Assembly (NCBI RefSeq): GCF_002863585.1
Contig: NZ_PGUY01000034.1
Coordinates: 1 to 39,759, forward strand
Source: Peribacillus deserti
GTDB lineage: Bacteria > Bacillota > Bacilli > Bacillales > DSM-1321
Length of the DNA: 39,759 nucleotides
Direction: 5' to 3'
The translations under genes were made by a program, and so were the position numbers. Shown one piece after another: positions 7,876 through 14,066 of the stretch. Below the pieces are notes generated by a model. That model did not search any database. It was not told where the DNA came from and saw only the letters and a program-made list of their open reading frames with translations. Each line of letters begins with the position of its first letter. Position 1 is the first letter of the stretch.

Positions 7876-8545
7876 TGGCTGTTTTCGCAAACTTTGTTGT
7901 GATTGAACGAGGGGGTTGATTGGAACGTGAGGATGCTCGCGGACCTTAGGGGCGGGCGCCCGTGCCTCCTCGGCTTCACCTGTGGGGTCTCACCTGATAG
8001 AAAAGCGGAAGCGCCTTGTTCAGACCCGATAAAGAAGACTTGCTGATTGGCGAGCGTTAGCGAAGACAGAAGCTTAGTCGCGCTTACCACGCTCGAACGC
8101 CACGTCCTGTGGCCACGCCTGGCTCGCACATCCTGTGCTTCGTGCGTTAGCCAAGCATAAGACAAGCGGGGCGTGGAAAGCGGTTTTCCTTTCCATGGCC
8201 CGATTGGCTTATGACTCGAGGGTCTAGGCGCTGGAGCCGGACATTGCCCGCTGCTCCCGCACAGAAAAGCGGAAAGCGGTGCCTGCCCAATATATAAATA
8301 TTAAACGCTCAGTGATAATCCCAATTGATATAAAAATCTAAACAAATTGGCAGGCAGAGACCCGACAAGCATAAGACGAGCCGGCTGTGGGGAGTGCTTT
8401 TCTCCCCATAGACGGATTGGCTTATGACTCGAGAGTCTCAGCTTGTAGCTGGATCAAGGAGTCTCGCACCTTACGTTCCAATCAACCTGTTTAACAATAG
8501 GGTAGGTTCACAGGACTATTAAAAAACTCTTTTAGAAAAGAGCCT
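7876..8545 (+). repeat. Family A repeat interrupted by family B repeats
   Basis: The left end (TGGCTGTTTTCGCAAAC, then GATGCTCGC and GGGGTCTCACCTG up to about 7998) and the right end (GGAGTCTCGCACC from about 8458, then AAAAGAGCCT) are the two halves of a family A repeat. The intact copies are 227-230 bp, so about 440-450 bp are extra. The flanks AAGTTT (7870-7875) and ATGTTT (8546-8551) agree in five of six bases, as the target duplication of an old insertion would. Confidence 0.75.
8000..8450 (+). repeat. Two family B repeats inside the family A repeat
   Basis: The units start with AGAAAAGCGGAA at 8000 and 8262 and share AAGCATAAGAC, a hairpin whose arms differ between copies (around GGAAAGC...CTTTCC in one, GGGGAG...CTCCCC in the other), and GATTGGCTTATGACTCGAG. 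The first holds an extra 110-base block (about 8042-8150) rich in short inverted repeats. The second holds an AT-rich block at 8280-8362 flanked by GCCTGCC and GGCAGGC. Similar sequences recur in many Bacillus genomes, as far as I remember; their function is unknown. Confidence 0.65.
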
Positions 8546-8635
8546 ATGTTTTACAATGATGTGCTTTTTTGCCAAACTTTAAATTTCATTGATTTTTGAA
8601 TATAATGAATAGTATAACAAGTGAGGGGGATTGCC

Positions 8636-9445
8636 ATGAAAGAGATAGATCGCATCATTTCCCTGCGAAATATTTACTGGCATCGTGATGGCAGAACCAT
8701 TTTAAACAATATAACCTGGGATGTTGAAAGAGGGGAGCATTGGGCCCTGCTCGGGCTAAATGGTTCTGGTAAAACATCCATTCTAAAAATAATCACCGGA
8801 TATCTATGGCCGAATGGCGGCGAAGTATCTGTATTAGGCAATACATTTGGGAAAACGAATCTGCCTGAGCTCCGAAAATCAATCGGCTGGGTCAGCTCAT
8901 CGTTAGATGATCAATATCAGTCACGTTCCGGTGATTCTGTACTAGAGGCAGTTCTTAGCGGAAAGTTTGCATCCATCGGTTTATATGAACACATTACGAA
9001 GGAGGATGTTGAGAAAGCATGGGATATACTGGAGCAGTTTAAAATCAAGCATTTAGCTCACCAAAGACTCTCTTCCCTCTCCCAAGGAGAAAAAAGGAAA
9101 ACGATGATCGCAAGAGCTCTTATCCCTTCTCCGCGATTATTAATATTGGACGAACCCTGTAACGGACTCGATATATATTATAAGGAGGAACTATTGTCGA
9201 CCATTAACATTCTGGCCTCCACTTCAAGCGGCCCTACGATAGTATATGTGACTCACCATATCGAGGAAATTATTCCGTCCATTTCCCATACATTATTCAT
9301 GAGGACAGGCGAGGTCGTCGCCCAAGGTCCTAAGAAAACCACACTCATTGAACCAGTACTCGAAGAAACCTTCAGAGTACCCTTGTCGTTAGGATGGGAG
9401 AATGAACGTCCTTGGATCAGGATCAAGACTTTTTCTACGACATGA
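8636..9445 (+). CDS. ylmA: ABC transporter ATP-binding protein, YlmA-like
   Basis: The 269-residue protein is a single ABC ATPase domain with Walker A GLNGSGKTS, signature LSQGEKRKTMIARAL, Walker B LLILDEPCNGLD and the switch histidine in YVTHH. Its opening and the stretch HWALLGLNGSGKTS...LRKSIGWVSSSL match what I recall of B. subtilis YlmA, an ATPase of unknown substrate. No permease gene is adjacent, which also fits YlmA. I chose the ATG at 8636, seven bases after GAGGGG; the GTG at 8621 lies before that ribosome site. A TATAAT at 8601 with a weak TTTAAA -35 is a likely promoter. A small gene follows about 100 bases later and shares the next terminator. Confidence 0.88.
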   Translation: MKEIDRIISLRNIYWHRDGRTILNNITWDVERGEHWALLGLNGSGKTSILKIITGYLWPNGGEVSVLGNTFGKTNLPELRKSIGWVSSSLDDQYQSRSGDSVLEAVLSGKFASIGLYEHITKEDVEKAWDILEQFKIKHLAHQRLSSLSQGEKRKTMIARALIPSPRLLILDEPCNGLDIYYKEELLSTINILASTSSGPTIVYVTHHIEEIIPSISHTLFMRTGEVVAQGPKKTTLIEPVLEETFRVPLSLGWENERPWIRIKTFSTT

Positions 9446-9547
9446 ACGATTTTATATGTAATCATTGTGTCTAAAATGAACCTCAAACATATATTTTAGT
9501 GAAGGATAAATACCATTCCTAACCTTTTCATATAGGAGAGACTAAAT

Positions 9548-9766
9548 ATGTTTGTAGTTCATTATTATGAAAATAAAGATCTTTTATTAAGCCAGCTGCG
9601 CCAAAGTGTTCCAGAGGTTGGTGATGCTTTGTCCATCAAGGGCAAGAAAGGCAAAGTATCAGAAGTGCAATCGATCGACGAACGAAGAGTCCATGTACAT
9701 GTTGTTTTAGATAAAGTTATTAAGAATAAATCTACGTTGAATAGTTTGAAAAGACCTAGAAGGTAA
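9548..9766 (+). CDS. Small conserved-looking protein of unknown function
   Basis: This 72-residue protein starts after AGGAGAG with seven bases before the ATG. It is basic towards the end (KNKSTLNSLKRPRR) and has no signal peptide or membrane segment. The central part, VGDALSIKGKKGKVSEVQSI followed by RRVHVHVVLDK, could be a small beta barrel, as it reads like alternating strands. I do not recognise a family. It lies downstream of the YlmA-like ATPase. About 70 bases covering its 3' end are repeated, in decayed form, directly after it. Confidence 0.6.
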   Translation: MFVVHYYENKDLLLSQLRQSVPEVGDALSIKGKKGKVSEVQSIDERRVHVHVVLDKVIKNKSTLNSLKRPRR

Positions 9767-9772
9767 GCAAAA

Positions 9773-9840
9773 ATCCATGTTCCCGTTGTTTTTAGATAAA
9801 GTCATTATAAGTAAATCTACTGATAGTTCGAAAAGGCAAG
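9773..9840 (+). repeat. Decayed partial copy of the 3' end of the preceding small gene
   Basis: Bases 9773-9840 repeat 9690-9757 with an offset of 83 bases and several differences. Shared blocks are TCCATGT, GTTGTTTT with TTAGATAAAGT, TAAATCTAC and GAAAAG. An open frame from the ATG at 9777 reads MFPLFLDKVIISKSTDSSKR, clearly related to VLDKVIKNKSTLNSLKR, then drifts into unrelated sequence. No ribosome site of its own was seen, so this is a relic. Confidence 0.6.
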
Positions 9841-9902
9841 ATTGGCAAACTTTACGTTTATCCGATGTAAAAAACCTCCCTTTACTATTAAAGGGAGATT
9901 CA

Positions 9903-9932
9903 GGCTGCCCGGAAATTCTCGGCAGCCTTTTG
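9903..9932 (+). terminator. Rho-independent terminator after the YlmA-like and small genes
   Basis: The arms GGCTGCC (9903-9909) and GGCAGCC (9921-9927) enclose an 11-base loop and are followed by TTTT. Just before it, CTCCCTTTA...TAAAGGGAG (about 9875-9896) forms another hairpin whose T-run is on the minus strand. Confidence 0.7.
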
Positions 9933-9984
9933 TATATCTGCTTTAAGCGGCGTGCATGCTTCTCGCCCGGGGATCAGCATATCC

Positions 9985-10160
9985 CACGGAAGAAAAGCAT
10001 AAGCACAATTGAATACGCATAACGCCCTCTATATAAGCATTGGATGAAGGGAGATCAGCATAAAGATTGGAAACATAAGCATAAATTGCAAAAACTTAAT
10101 CATAAACCTCTTAAACATAAGCATAAGTACCTTAAACTTAATCATAAACCATTCGGCCTT
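9985..10160. repeat. Cluster of GCATAA-type short repeats with a 42-bp tandem duplication
   Basis: Two units of 42 bases start at 10071 and 10113. Each has AAACATAAGCATAA, eight variable bases, then AACTTAATCATAAACC. Further GCATAA motifs lie in the 90 bases upstream. No gene covers this stretch. Confidence 0.7.
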
Positions 10161-10232
10161 ATAATTAGCCCCTTAGTTATGTAAAAAAACTCTTTCAAAA
10201 TACATGTTTTCATGAGCCGCGAGCAGTAATTT

Positions 10233-10406
10233 TTAAAAAAAGTCTTCATATGTCTGGTTCGGCGACAATAAATCAATAAAATTGGTCAAAACTGGTCTAG
10301 TTTCGCAAGGTGCGGGATTAATCACGGCCACCACTTGCGCGGGATCTTTGAAATTCAATGTCTTATAAATATATAGTCTTTTATGGTTCCAAATAGCACC
10401 ACAAAC
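10233..10406 (-). other. Open frame without a start codon, possible gene remnant
   Basis: The minus strand is open for 57 codons between stops and reads like a protein: GAIWNHKRLYIYKTLNF, then DPAQVVAVINPAPCETRPVL and LTNFIDLLSPNQTYEDFF. There is no ATG, GTG or TTG at a sensible place and no ribosome site. I do not recognise the family. It may be the tail of a lost gene; chance is also possible at this length. Confidence 0.3.
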
Positions 10407-10411
10407 TTAAA

Positions 10412-10436
10412 CCTCCCTTTATCACTAAAGGGAGGC
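10412..10436 (-). terminator. Hairpin after the proline dehydrogenase gene
   Basis: CCTCCCTTTA and TAAAGGGAGG form a ten-base-pair stem with a four-base loop. The minus strand continues TTTAAGTTTG, a weak T-tail. It lies about 20 bases after the proline dehydrogenase stop. A near-identical hairpin stands at about 9875-9896. Confidence 0.5.
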
Positions 10437-10453
10437 TCCATGTCTATTTATTC

Positions 10454-11422
10454 TTATTTTCTCTTGGTCAATCTGCCCAATAAATAAGCCCCTGCTGCTA
10501 CACCAAGCATTGTATTCGTTTTCTTATTGAACACCTGCTTCGCAACAAGATTCAGGTTTTGCGGTCTTTCTGCAAGGCGGCGCATGAAGTAGCCGTACCA
10601 GTCCTGGCCAAATGGCACATACGTACAGAAATTATAGCCTTCACTTGCAAGCTTTAATTGAAGATCTTTACGGAAACCGTATAGCATCTGGAATTCAAAT
10701 TTTTCATTTGGTATGTTGTTAGCCCTTACAAATTGTTTTACATGATTGATTACTTTATGGTCATGTGTAGCAATGGATGTAAATTTACCGTTCAGCAAAT
10801 GCCATTCGATTAATTTTATATAGTTTTTATCAATGTCGCCTTTTTCTTGATAAGCAAGGTCCGCAGGCTCTTTATAGGCACCTTTCACGATACGCAGACG
10901 GAAGTTTTTGTATTTTTTGATATCCTCTTCAGCTCTGTAGAAATAAGCCTGGATAACGGTTCCAACGTTTTCATATTCCTTAGACAGTTCCTCTAGGATG
11001 TCGAATGAAGGCTGCAAGCGCTTCGTATCTTCCATATCCATATTAACAAATATATCATAGCGGCTTGCCCGGTCGACGATTTCTCGTACATTTTCCAGAC
11101 AGAAAGCGTAATCAATATCAAGCCCAAGTTGAGAAGGCTTTAAGGAAATATGTGCATTCACCCTATTAGCATGAATCGCTTCAACGACTTCAAGTATTTG
11201 CTCCTTCGCTGCTGTAGCCTCTTCTTTTTTGAACACAAATTCTCCAAGATTATCAATCGTACAAGCTATTCCATGAGCATTCAACTCTTTAATGCTTTGA
11301 ATAGCCTGCTCTAAATTTGTCCCCGCAACCACACTCTGCGCCCCTAATTTTAGTCCATATTTTTTAGCGGCAGTATTTAGAAATTCATTCTGAGAGAGCC
11401 CAATAAACAAATCTTTTAACAT
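10454..11422 (-). CDS. Proline dehydrogenase
   Basis: The 322-residue protein is a stand-alone FAD-dependent proline dehydrogenase, which oxidises proline to pyrroline-5-carboxylate and passes electrons to the membrane. The barrel carries NAHISLKPSQLGLD, FVNMDMEDTKRLQ, RLRIVKGAYKEP, ATHDHKVI, the FEFQMLYGFR strand and the substrate-binding YFMRRLAERPQN near the end. Length fits monofunctional bacterial enzymes. The partner P5C dehydrogenase is not in this window. The last residues (MLGVAAGAYLLGRLTKRK) form a short hydrophobic segment with a basic end that could touch the membrane. TATAAT (minus strand, 11461-11466) is a likely -10. A near-match to a cre box lies at about 11552-11566, so carbon control is possible but weakly supported. 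Confidence 0.93.
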   Translation of the reverse strand: MLKDLFIGLSQNEFLNTAAKKYGLKLGAQSVVAGTNLEQAIQSIKELNAHGIACTIDNLGEFVFKKEEATAAKEQILEVVEAIHANRVNAHISLKPSQLGLDIDYAFCLENVREIVDRASRYDIFVNMDMEDTKRLQPSFDILEELSKEYENVGTVIQAYFYRAEEDIKKYKNFRLRIVKGAYKEPADLAYQEKGDIDKNYIKLIEWHLLNGKFTSIATHDHKVINHVKQFVRANNIPNEKFEFQMLYGFRKDLQLKLASEGYNFCTYVPFGQDWYGYFMRRLAERPQNLNLVAKQVFNKKTNTMLGVAAGAYLLGRLTKRK

Positions 11423-11600
11423 AACAAATTACCCCTAATTCATTTATTATTTTCCCTATGATTATAGCATACTTTTTTAATATAATATATTTTCAAATAT
11501 TTCTATATCTTATTCCCCAAAAAACCTAAATGCCTCTACCATACGGTTTCACAAGCGCTTACACAAAAATGTTAAGCTTTTTAGAGGCCCTGTCACATAT

Positions 11601-11629
11601 TTGACGGGATTAAGAATCTATAGTATTAT
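11601..11629 (+). promoter_or_regulatory. SigA-type promoter for the manganese riboswitch transcript
   Basis: TTGACG (11601-11606), 17 bases, TATTAT (11624-11629): five of six matches in each box at ideal spacing. The riboswitch begins about 45 bases after the expected start of transcription. Confidence 0.65.
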
Positions 11630-11680
11630 AAAACTACAGTTGATAGTTTATCAGCTTACATGTTATTAACTTAATAGTAC

Positions 11681-11778
11681 TCCAAAGGGGAGTAGCTTAC
11701 AGTTCATGTCGTCAATACGTGATGGTTATATCACCGGCCTGACTGGCAACTTTTAAAGTTGTTTGCGAGACCTTTGCC
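11681..11778 (+). ncRNA. yybP-ykoY manganese riboswitch (aptamer)
   Basis: The aptamer shows the hallmarks of this class: AAAGGGGAGTAGC at the 5' side, GTCGTCAATACGTGA, a stem-loop closed by TCACCGGCC, TGGCAACTTT, and GCGAGACCTTTGCC at the 3' side. P1 forms between CAAAGG (11683-11688) and CCTTTG (11771-11776). The layout matches the structurally characterised Lactococcus example. These RNAs bind manganese and usually switch on exporters or related genes. The genes downstream here are a membrane protein and a YxcD-like protein. Confidence 0.9.
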
Positions 11779-11783
11779 AATTC

Positions 11784-11850
11784 GGTAAAGGGATAAAAAT
11801 GATCATTTCAAGACCTTTACCAGAACATTTGGTGAAGGTCTTTTTGTTTT
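11784..11850 (+). terminator. Riboswitch expression platform with intrinsic terminator
   Basis: GACCTTTACC (11812-11821) and GGTGAAGGTC (11831-11840) form a ten-base-pair stem followed by a T-rich tail to 11850. GGTAAAGG (11784-11791) can pair either with the 3' strand of P1 (11771-11778) or, perfectly, with CCTTTACC (11814-11821) of the terminator. With manganese bound, P1 would hold its 3' strand, freeing GGTAAAGG to break the terminator: an ON switch. Confidence 0.8.
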
Positions 11851-11856
11851 TCAATA

Positions 11857-12086
11857 AGGCTGTTTTAGAAAGATTGTTGTTCTTGTTGAACAAGGAGAGT
11901 GATTTCCACTACAGGATGCTCGCTTTCCGCGGGGCGGGCGGTGAGCCTCCTCGGCTTTGCCTGTGGGGTCTCACCTGTCCCTCTGCTCCCGCAGGAGTCT
12001 CGCACCTTGCGTTTCAAATAAACCTGCTTAACAATAGGGCAGGGTCACAGAATTTATAAATACAACATTCTTTTATAAAAGAGCCT
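11857..12086 (+). repeat. Complete family A repeat with 6-bp target duplication
   Basis: The 230-bp element runs from AGGCTGTTTT to AAAAGAGCCT, an imperfect terminal inverted repeat, and holds the GC-rich core CTCGCTTTCCGCGGGGCGGG to GCAGGAGTCTCGCACC. It is flanked on both sides by TCAATA (11851-11856 and 12087-12092). It lies directly after the terminator tail of the manganese riboswitch and before the genes the switch should control. No protein is encoded. Confidence 0.8.
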
Positions 12087-12190
12087 TCAATAAAGGAGGA
12101 GTAAGCCAAAATCTACTCATGAATTATCATCTGAACAAATGTTTTTCAAAACAAACAAAATAAACTAATTAATATGGAGGAATAATCATC

Positions 12191-12634
12191 ATGAAAAAAA
12201 TTATAGCAGCCGTCATTTCCGCAGCCCTTATGTTTTCACCAGCTGCGAACGTAGTATTCCATGATCAGGCGCACACAGTTGAAGCAAAAGGATACAAATC
12301 AGGCAAGAGAAGCTTTAATACGAACCAAAACACTCAAACAAACAATACTTCGTTCTTCCAAAATAAAAAGCAAAACTCTGTATCAAACTCTAAACCTGCA
12401 ACTACCCAGAAAGGCGGATTTGCTAAGGGCGGATTCATGAAAGGCCTGATGGTCGGCGGACTTGCAGGATTACTGTTCGGCAGTATATTTGCGAATATGG
12501 GTATGATGGGATCACTTCTGGGATTAATGATCAACGTATTAGCCATCTACTTTGTGATTTCCCTGATTCGGACTTTCTATGTAAATTACCGTAATAAAAA
12601 GCGCAGAGAGGAACAAGCTCAATGGAGAAACTAA
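12191..12634 (+). CDS. Secreted or membrane-anchored small protein, Tim44-like architecture
   Basis: The 147-residue protein has a signal peptide (MKKIIAAVISAALMFSPAAN), a Ser/Asn/Gln-rich linker, a Gly-rich segment (KGGFAKGGFMKGLMVGGLAG) and one or two hydrophobic stretches ending in a basic tail (NYRNKKRREE). This order resembles the N-terminal part of bacterial Tim44-like membrane proteins, without a Tim44 domain. It starts after GGAGGAATAATCATC. The manganese riboswitch upstream makes it a candidate for a manganese-related envelope protein. It overlaps the next gene by 13 bases, which implies translational coupling. A family A repeat lies between switch and gene. Confidence 0.8.
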   Translation: MKKIIAAVISAALMFSPAANVVFHDQAHTVEAKGYKSGKRSFNTNQNTQTNNTSFFQNKKQNSVSNSKPATTQKGGFAKGGFMKGLMVGGLAGLLFGSIFANMGMMGSLLGLMINVLAIYFVISLIRTFYVNYRNKKRREEQAQWRN

Positions 12635-12912
12635 TCATTTCCGAGCAGGATATTATTAATGCAGTCTGTGTGTATATCTCCCGCAAAAAACAAATACAAC
12701 CTGAAGAAGTCGAAGTTGAACTGTTGTATGACGATGACTACGGCTTCTCAGCTGAGGTTTATACGGGCGGCCGCAAGCAGGTGTTAATTACAGCAAATTT
12801 GATTGAAGCACTGCGATTATGGCTTGAGGAATATATGAATAGAGACCCTTATGCTGGGATTACTCTGGTACTTGATGATGAAGCCGGGATTATTGCTGAA
12901 ATTAAGCAGTAG
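12622..12912 (+). CDS. YxcD-like small protein (DUF2653 family)
   Basis: This 96-residue acidic protein has no signal peptide or membrane segment. It resembles the YxcD/DUF2653 proteins of Bacillus: an N-terminal helix with SEQDIINAVCVYISRKK, then the strand pair VEVELLYDDDYGFSAEVYTG, then a long helix with NLIEALRLWLEEYM. Function is unknown. Its start lies inside the upstream reading frame (13-base overlap), so the two are co-translated and probably share the manganese riboswitch. A strong terminator follows 30 bases after the stop. Confidence 0.82.
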   Translation: MEKLIISEQDIINAVCVYISRKKQIQPEEVEVELLYDDDYGFSAEVYTGGRKQVLITANLIEALRLWLEEYMNRDPYAGITLVLDDEAGIIAEIKQ

Positions 12913-12944
12913 GTATCTTACTATAATGTAGTCTTTATCTAACC

Positions 12945-12985
12945 AAAAAGCGTGAATTCATTTAACAATAGAATTCACGCTTTTT
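12945..12985 (+). terminator. Strong bidirectional-looking terminator
   Basis: AAAAAGCGTGAATTC (12945-12959) and its exact complement (12971-12985) form a 15-bp stem with an 11-base loop, ending in five T. It closes the manganese-riboswitch operon. Confidence 0.85.
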
Positions 12986-13402
12986 ATTTTGTGCTTTTAT
13001 ATTCTGGACACATAAAACACTTATCCTTCAATGGTCTTTCATAATATAAAATCATTTACTATATTTGGTTATAGATAATAAAGCGTAAAGCATTTGTTGT
13101 TGATAGGCTCATCAACTTGAATAGAAAAATATGAAAACCATCATTAAAAAGAAAAAACGTAATCCGGCGGTAATTTTTGCCGTGTCACGTTTTATCCTGT
13201 TCCTTCACTCGCTTTTCTCATATCCACATCATTTAGGGCAGAACTGCTTTTTTCTCTCCCTGCCTGCTTTAGCTGCTGTATCCCGGCCGCAATCGGCCAT
13301 TCAGTCTATGATACTAAAACATTCTCTATATAAAAAAGCTGCCTCGAAAGAAGCTTCATGCCACTTTAACAGGTCCTCTTATATACGCCAGCGTTTCCTC
13401 GT
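12986..13402. other. Intergenic stretch without a recognised gene
   Basis: A 91-codon open frame at 13131-13406 on the plus strand has no ribosome site, is composed of an odd mix of Lys, Ser and Phe, and runs into the 3' end of the convergent gene, so I do not call it. AAGCT (about 13336-13340) and AGCTT (about 13352-13356) form a weak hairpin with a T-run on the minus strand that may terminate the membrane-protein gene. Confidence 0.5.
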
Positions 13403-14050
13403 TTAAAACAGCTCTCCTCCATGCATATGAACATGCCCTGGAACGGAACTGTTCATCAGGAGAAGGAATAACCCCACACCAATCAGCAGTACAGCCCATG
13501 CCAGTTCAAAATTCACTATAAATCTTCTGAAGCTGACTATGCCAAAATGATACACAATCATGGCAATGACCGTCATCGTTGTTAGCATAGACAGTTCATG
13601 CAGGAACCATAATGGAATGATGTCCGTTATTTCTGCTGCATTCAAAATAAAAGGCGCGAACAAGAGTCCGGAACCATGAGTTGAAGAGGCCAAAAATGAC
13701 CATAAAACCAGCTGGCCATATCCAACATTCAATCCACCTGACCACTTGAAATGACGATAATAGCGGAATAACCGATAAAATCCGTAGAGCAGGATCAAAA
13801 TAGAAATGACTATGTGTACAGTTTTAAGCGGAAATTGAAACCTTGCAAATGTTTGTAAGCCAACGGTCAGGCTGTCTCCTAAAAGCTGACCAAATGCAAT
13901 CGGAACAAGAGAGTATAACAGAACCCGTCTTTCCCCTTTTTGCACGGCCAAAAACACAGCGAATAACCACCCCATAGCAGGATTGGTTCCATGGAAGGCA
14001 CCCAGTAAAGAAGCTACGATAAGTTGATTATCATAATTGAATAGGTCCAT
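13403..14050 (-). CDS. Polytopic membrane protein linked to the selenium-binding protein gene
   Basis: This 215-residue protein has about six membrane helices. The first holds the striking motif GAFHGTNPAMGWLFAV; later segments include HGSGLLFAPFIL, and the tail ends HVHMHGGELF. His and Gly in membrane helices and a His-rich end suggest metal or small-ligand handling, but I do not recognise a characterised family. I set the start at 14050 (MDLFNYDNQ), after AAAGGA; the longer frame would overlap the upstream gene. It begins 16 bases after the stop of the selenium-binding protein gene, so the two form an operon. Methanethiol oxidase needs copper, so metal supply is one possibility. Confidence 0.8.
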   Translation of the reverse strand: MDLFNYDNQLIVASLLGAFHGTNPAMGWLFAVFLAVQKGERRVLLYSLVPIAFGQLLGDSLTVGLQTFARFQFPLKTVHIVISILILLYGFYRLFRYYRHFKWSGGLNVGYGQLVLWSFLASSTHGSGLLFAPFILNAAEITDIIPLWFLHELSMLTTMTVIAMIVYHFGIVSFRRFIVNFELAWAVLLIGVGLFLLLMNSSVPGHVHMHGGELF

Positions 14051-14066
14051 TATGCATCCTTTCCCC

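Larger units (their letters stand above)
7605..8620. other. Intergenic region filled with nested repeats
   Basis: Between the protease and the ABC ATPase I find no credible gene. Bases 7605-7869 are AT-rich and contain nothing recognised. From 7876 to 8545 lies a family A repeat opened up by at least two copies of another repeat (family B). A 118-codon open frame at 7809-8165 on the minus strand runs through repeat sequence and has no protein-like features. Confidence 0.7.

Noticed and set aside
7809-8165. 118-codon open frame on the minus strand
   Set aside because: It lies almost wholly in repeat sequence, is rich in Arg, Ser and Pro and has no ribosome site.
11763-12059. 98-codon open frame on the plus strand
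   Set aside because: It starts inside the riboswitch and runs through terminator and repeat; not a gene.
13131-13406. 91-codon open frame on the plus strand
   Set aside because: No ribosome site, unusual composition, and it ends on the 3' end of a convergent gene.
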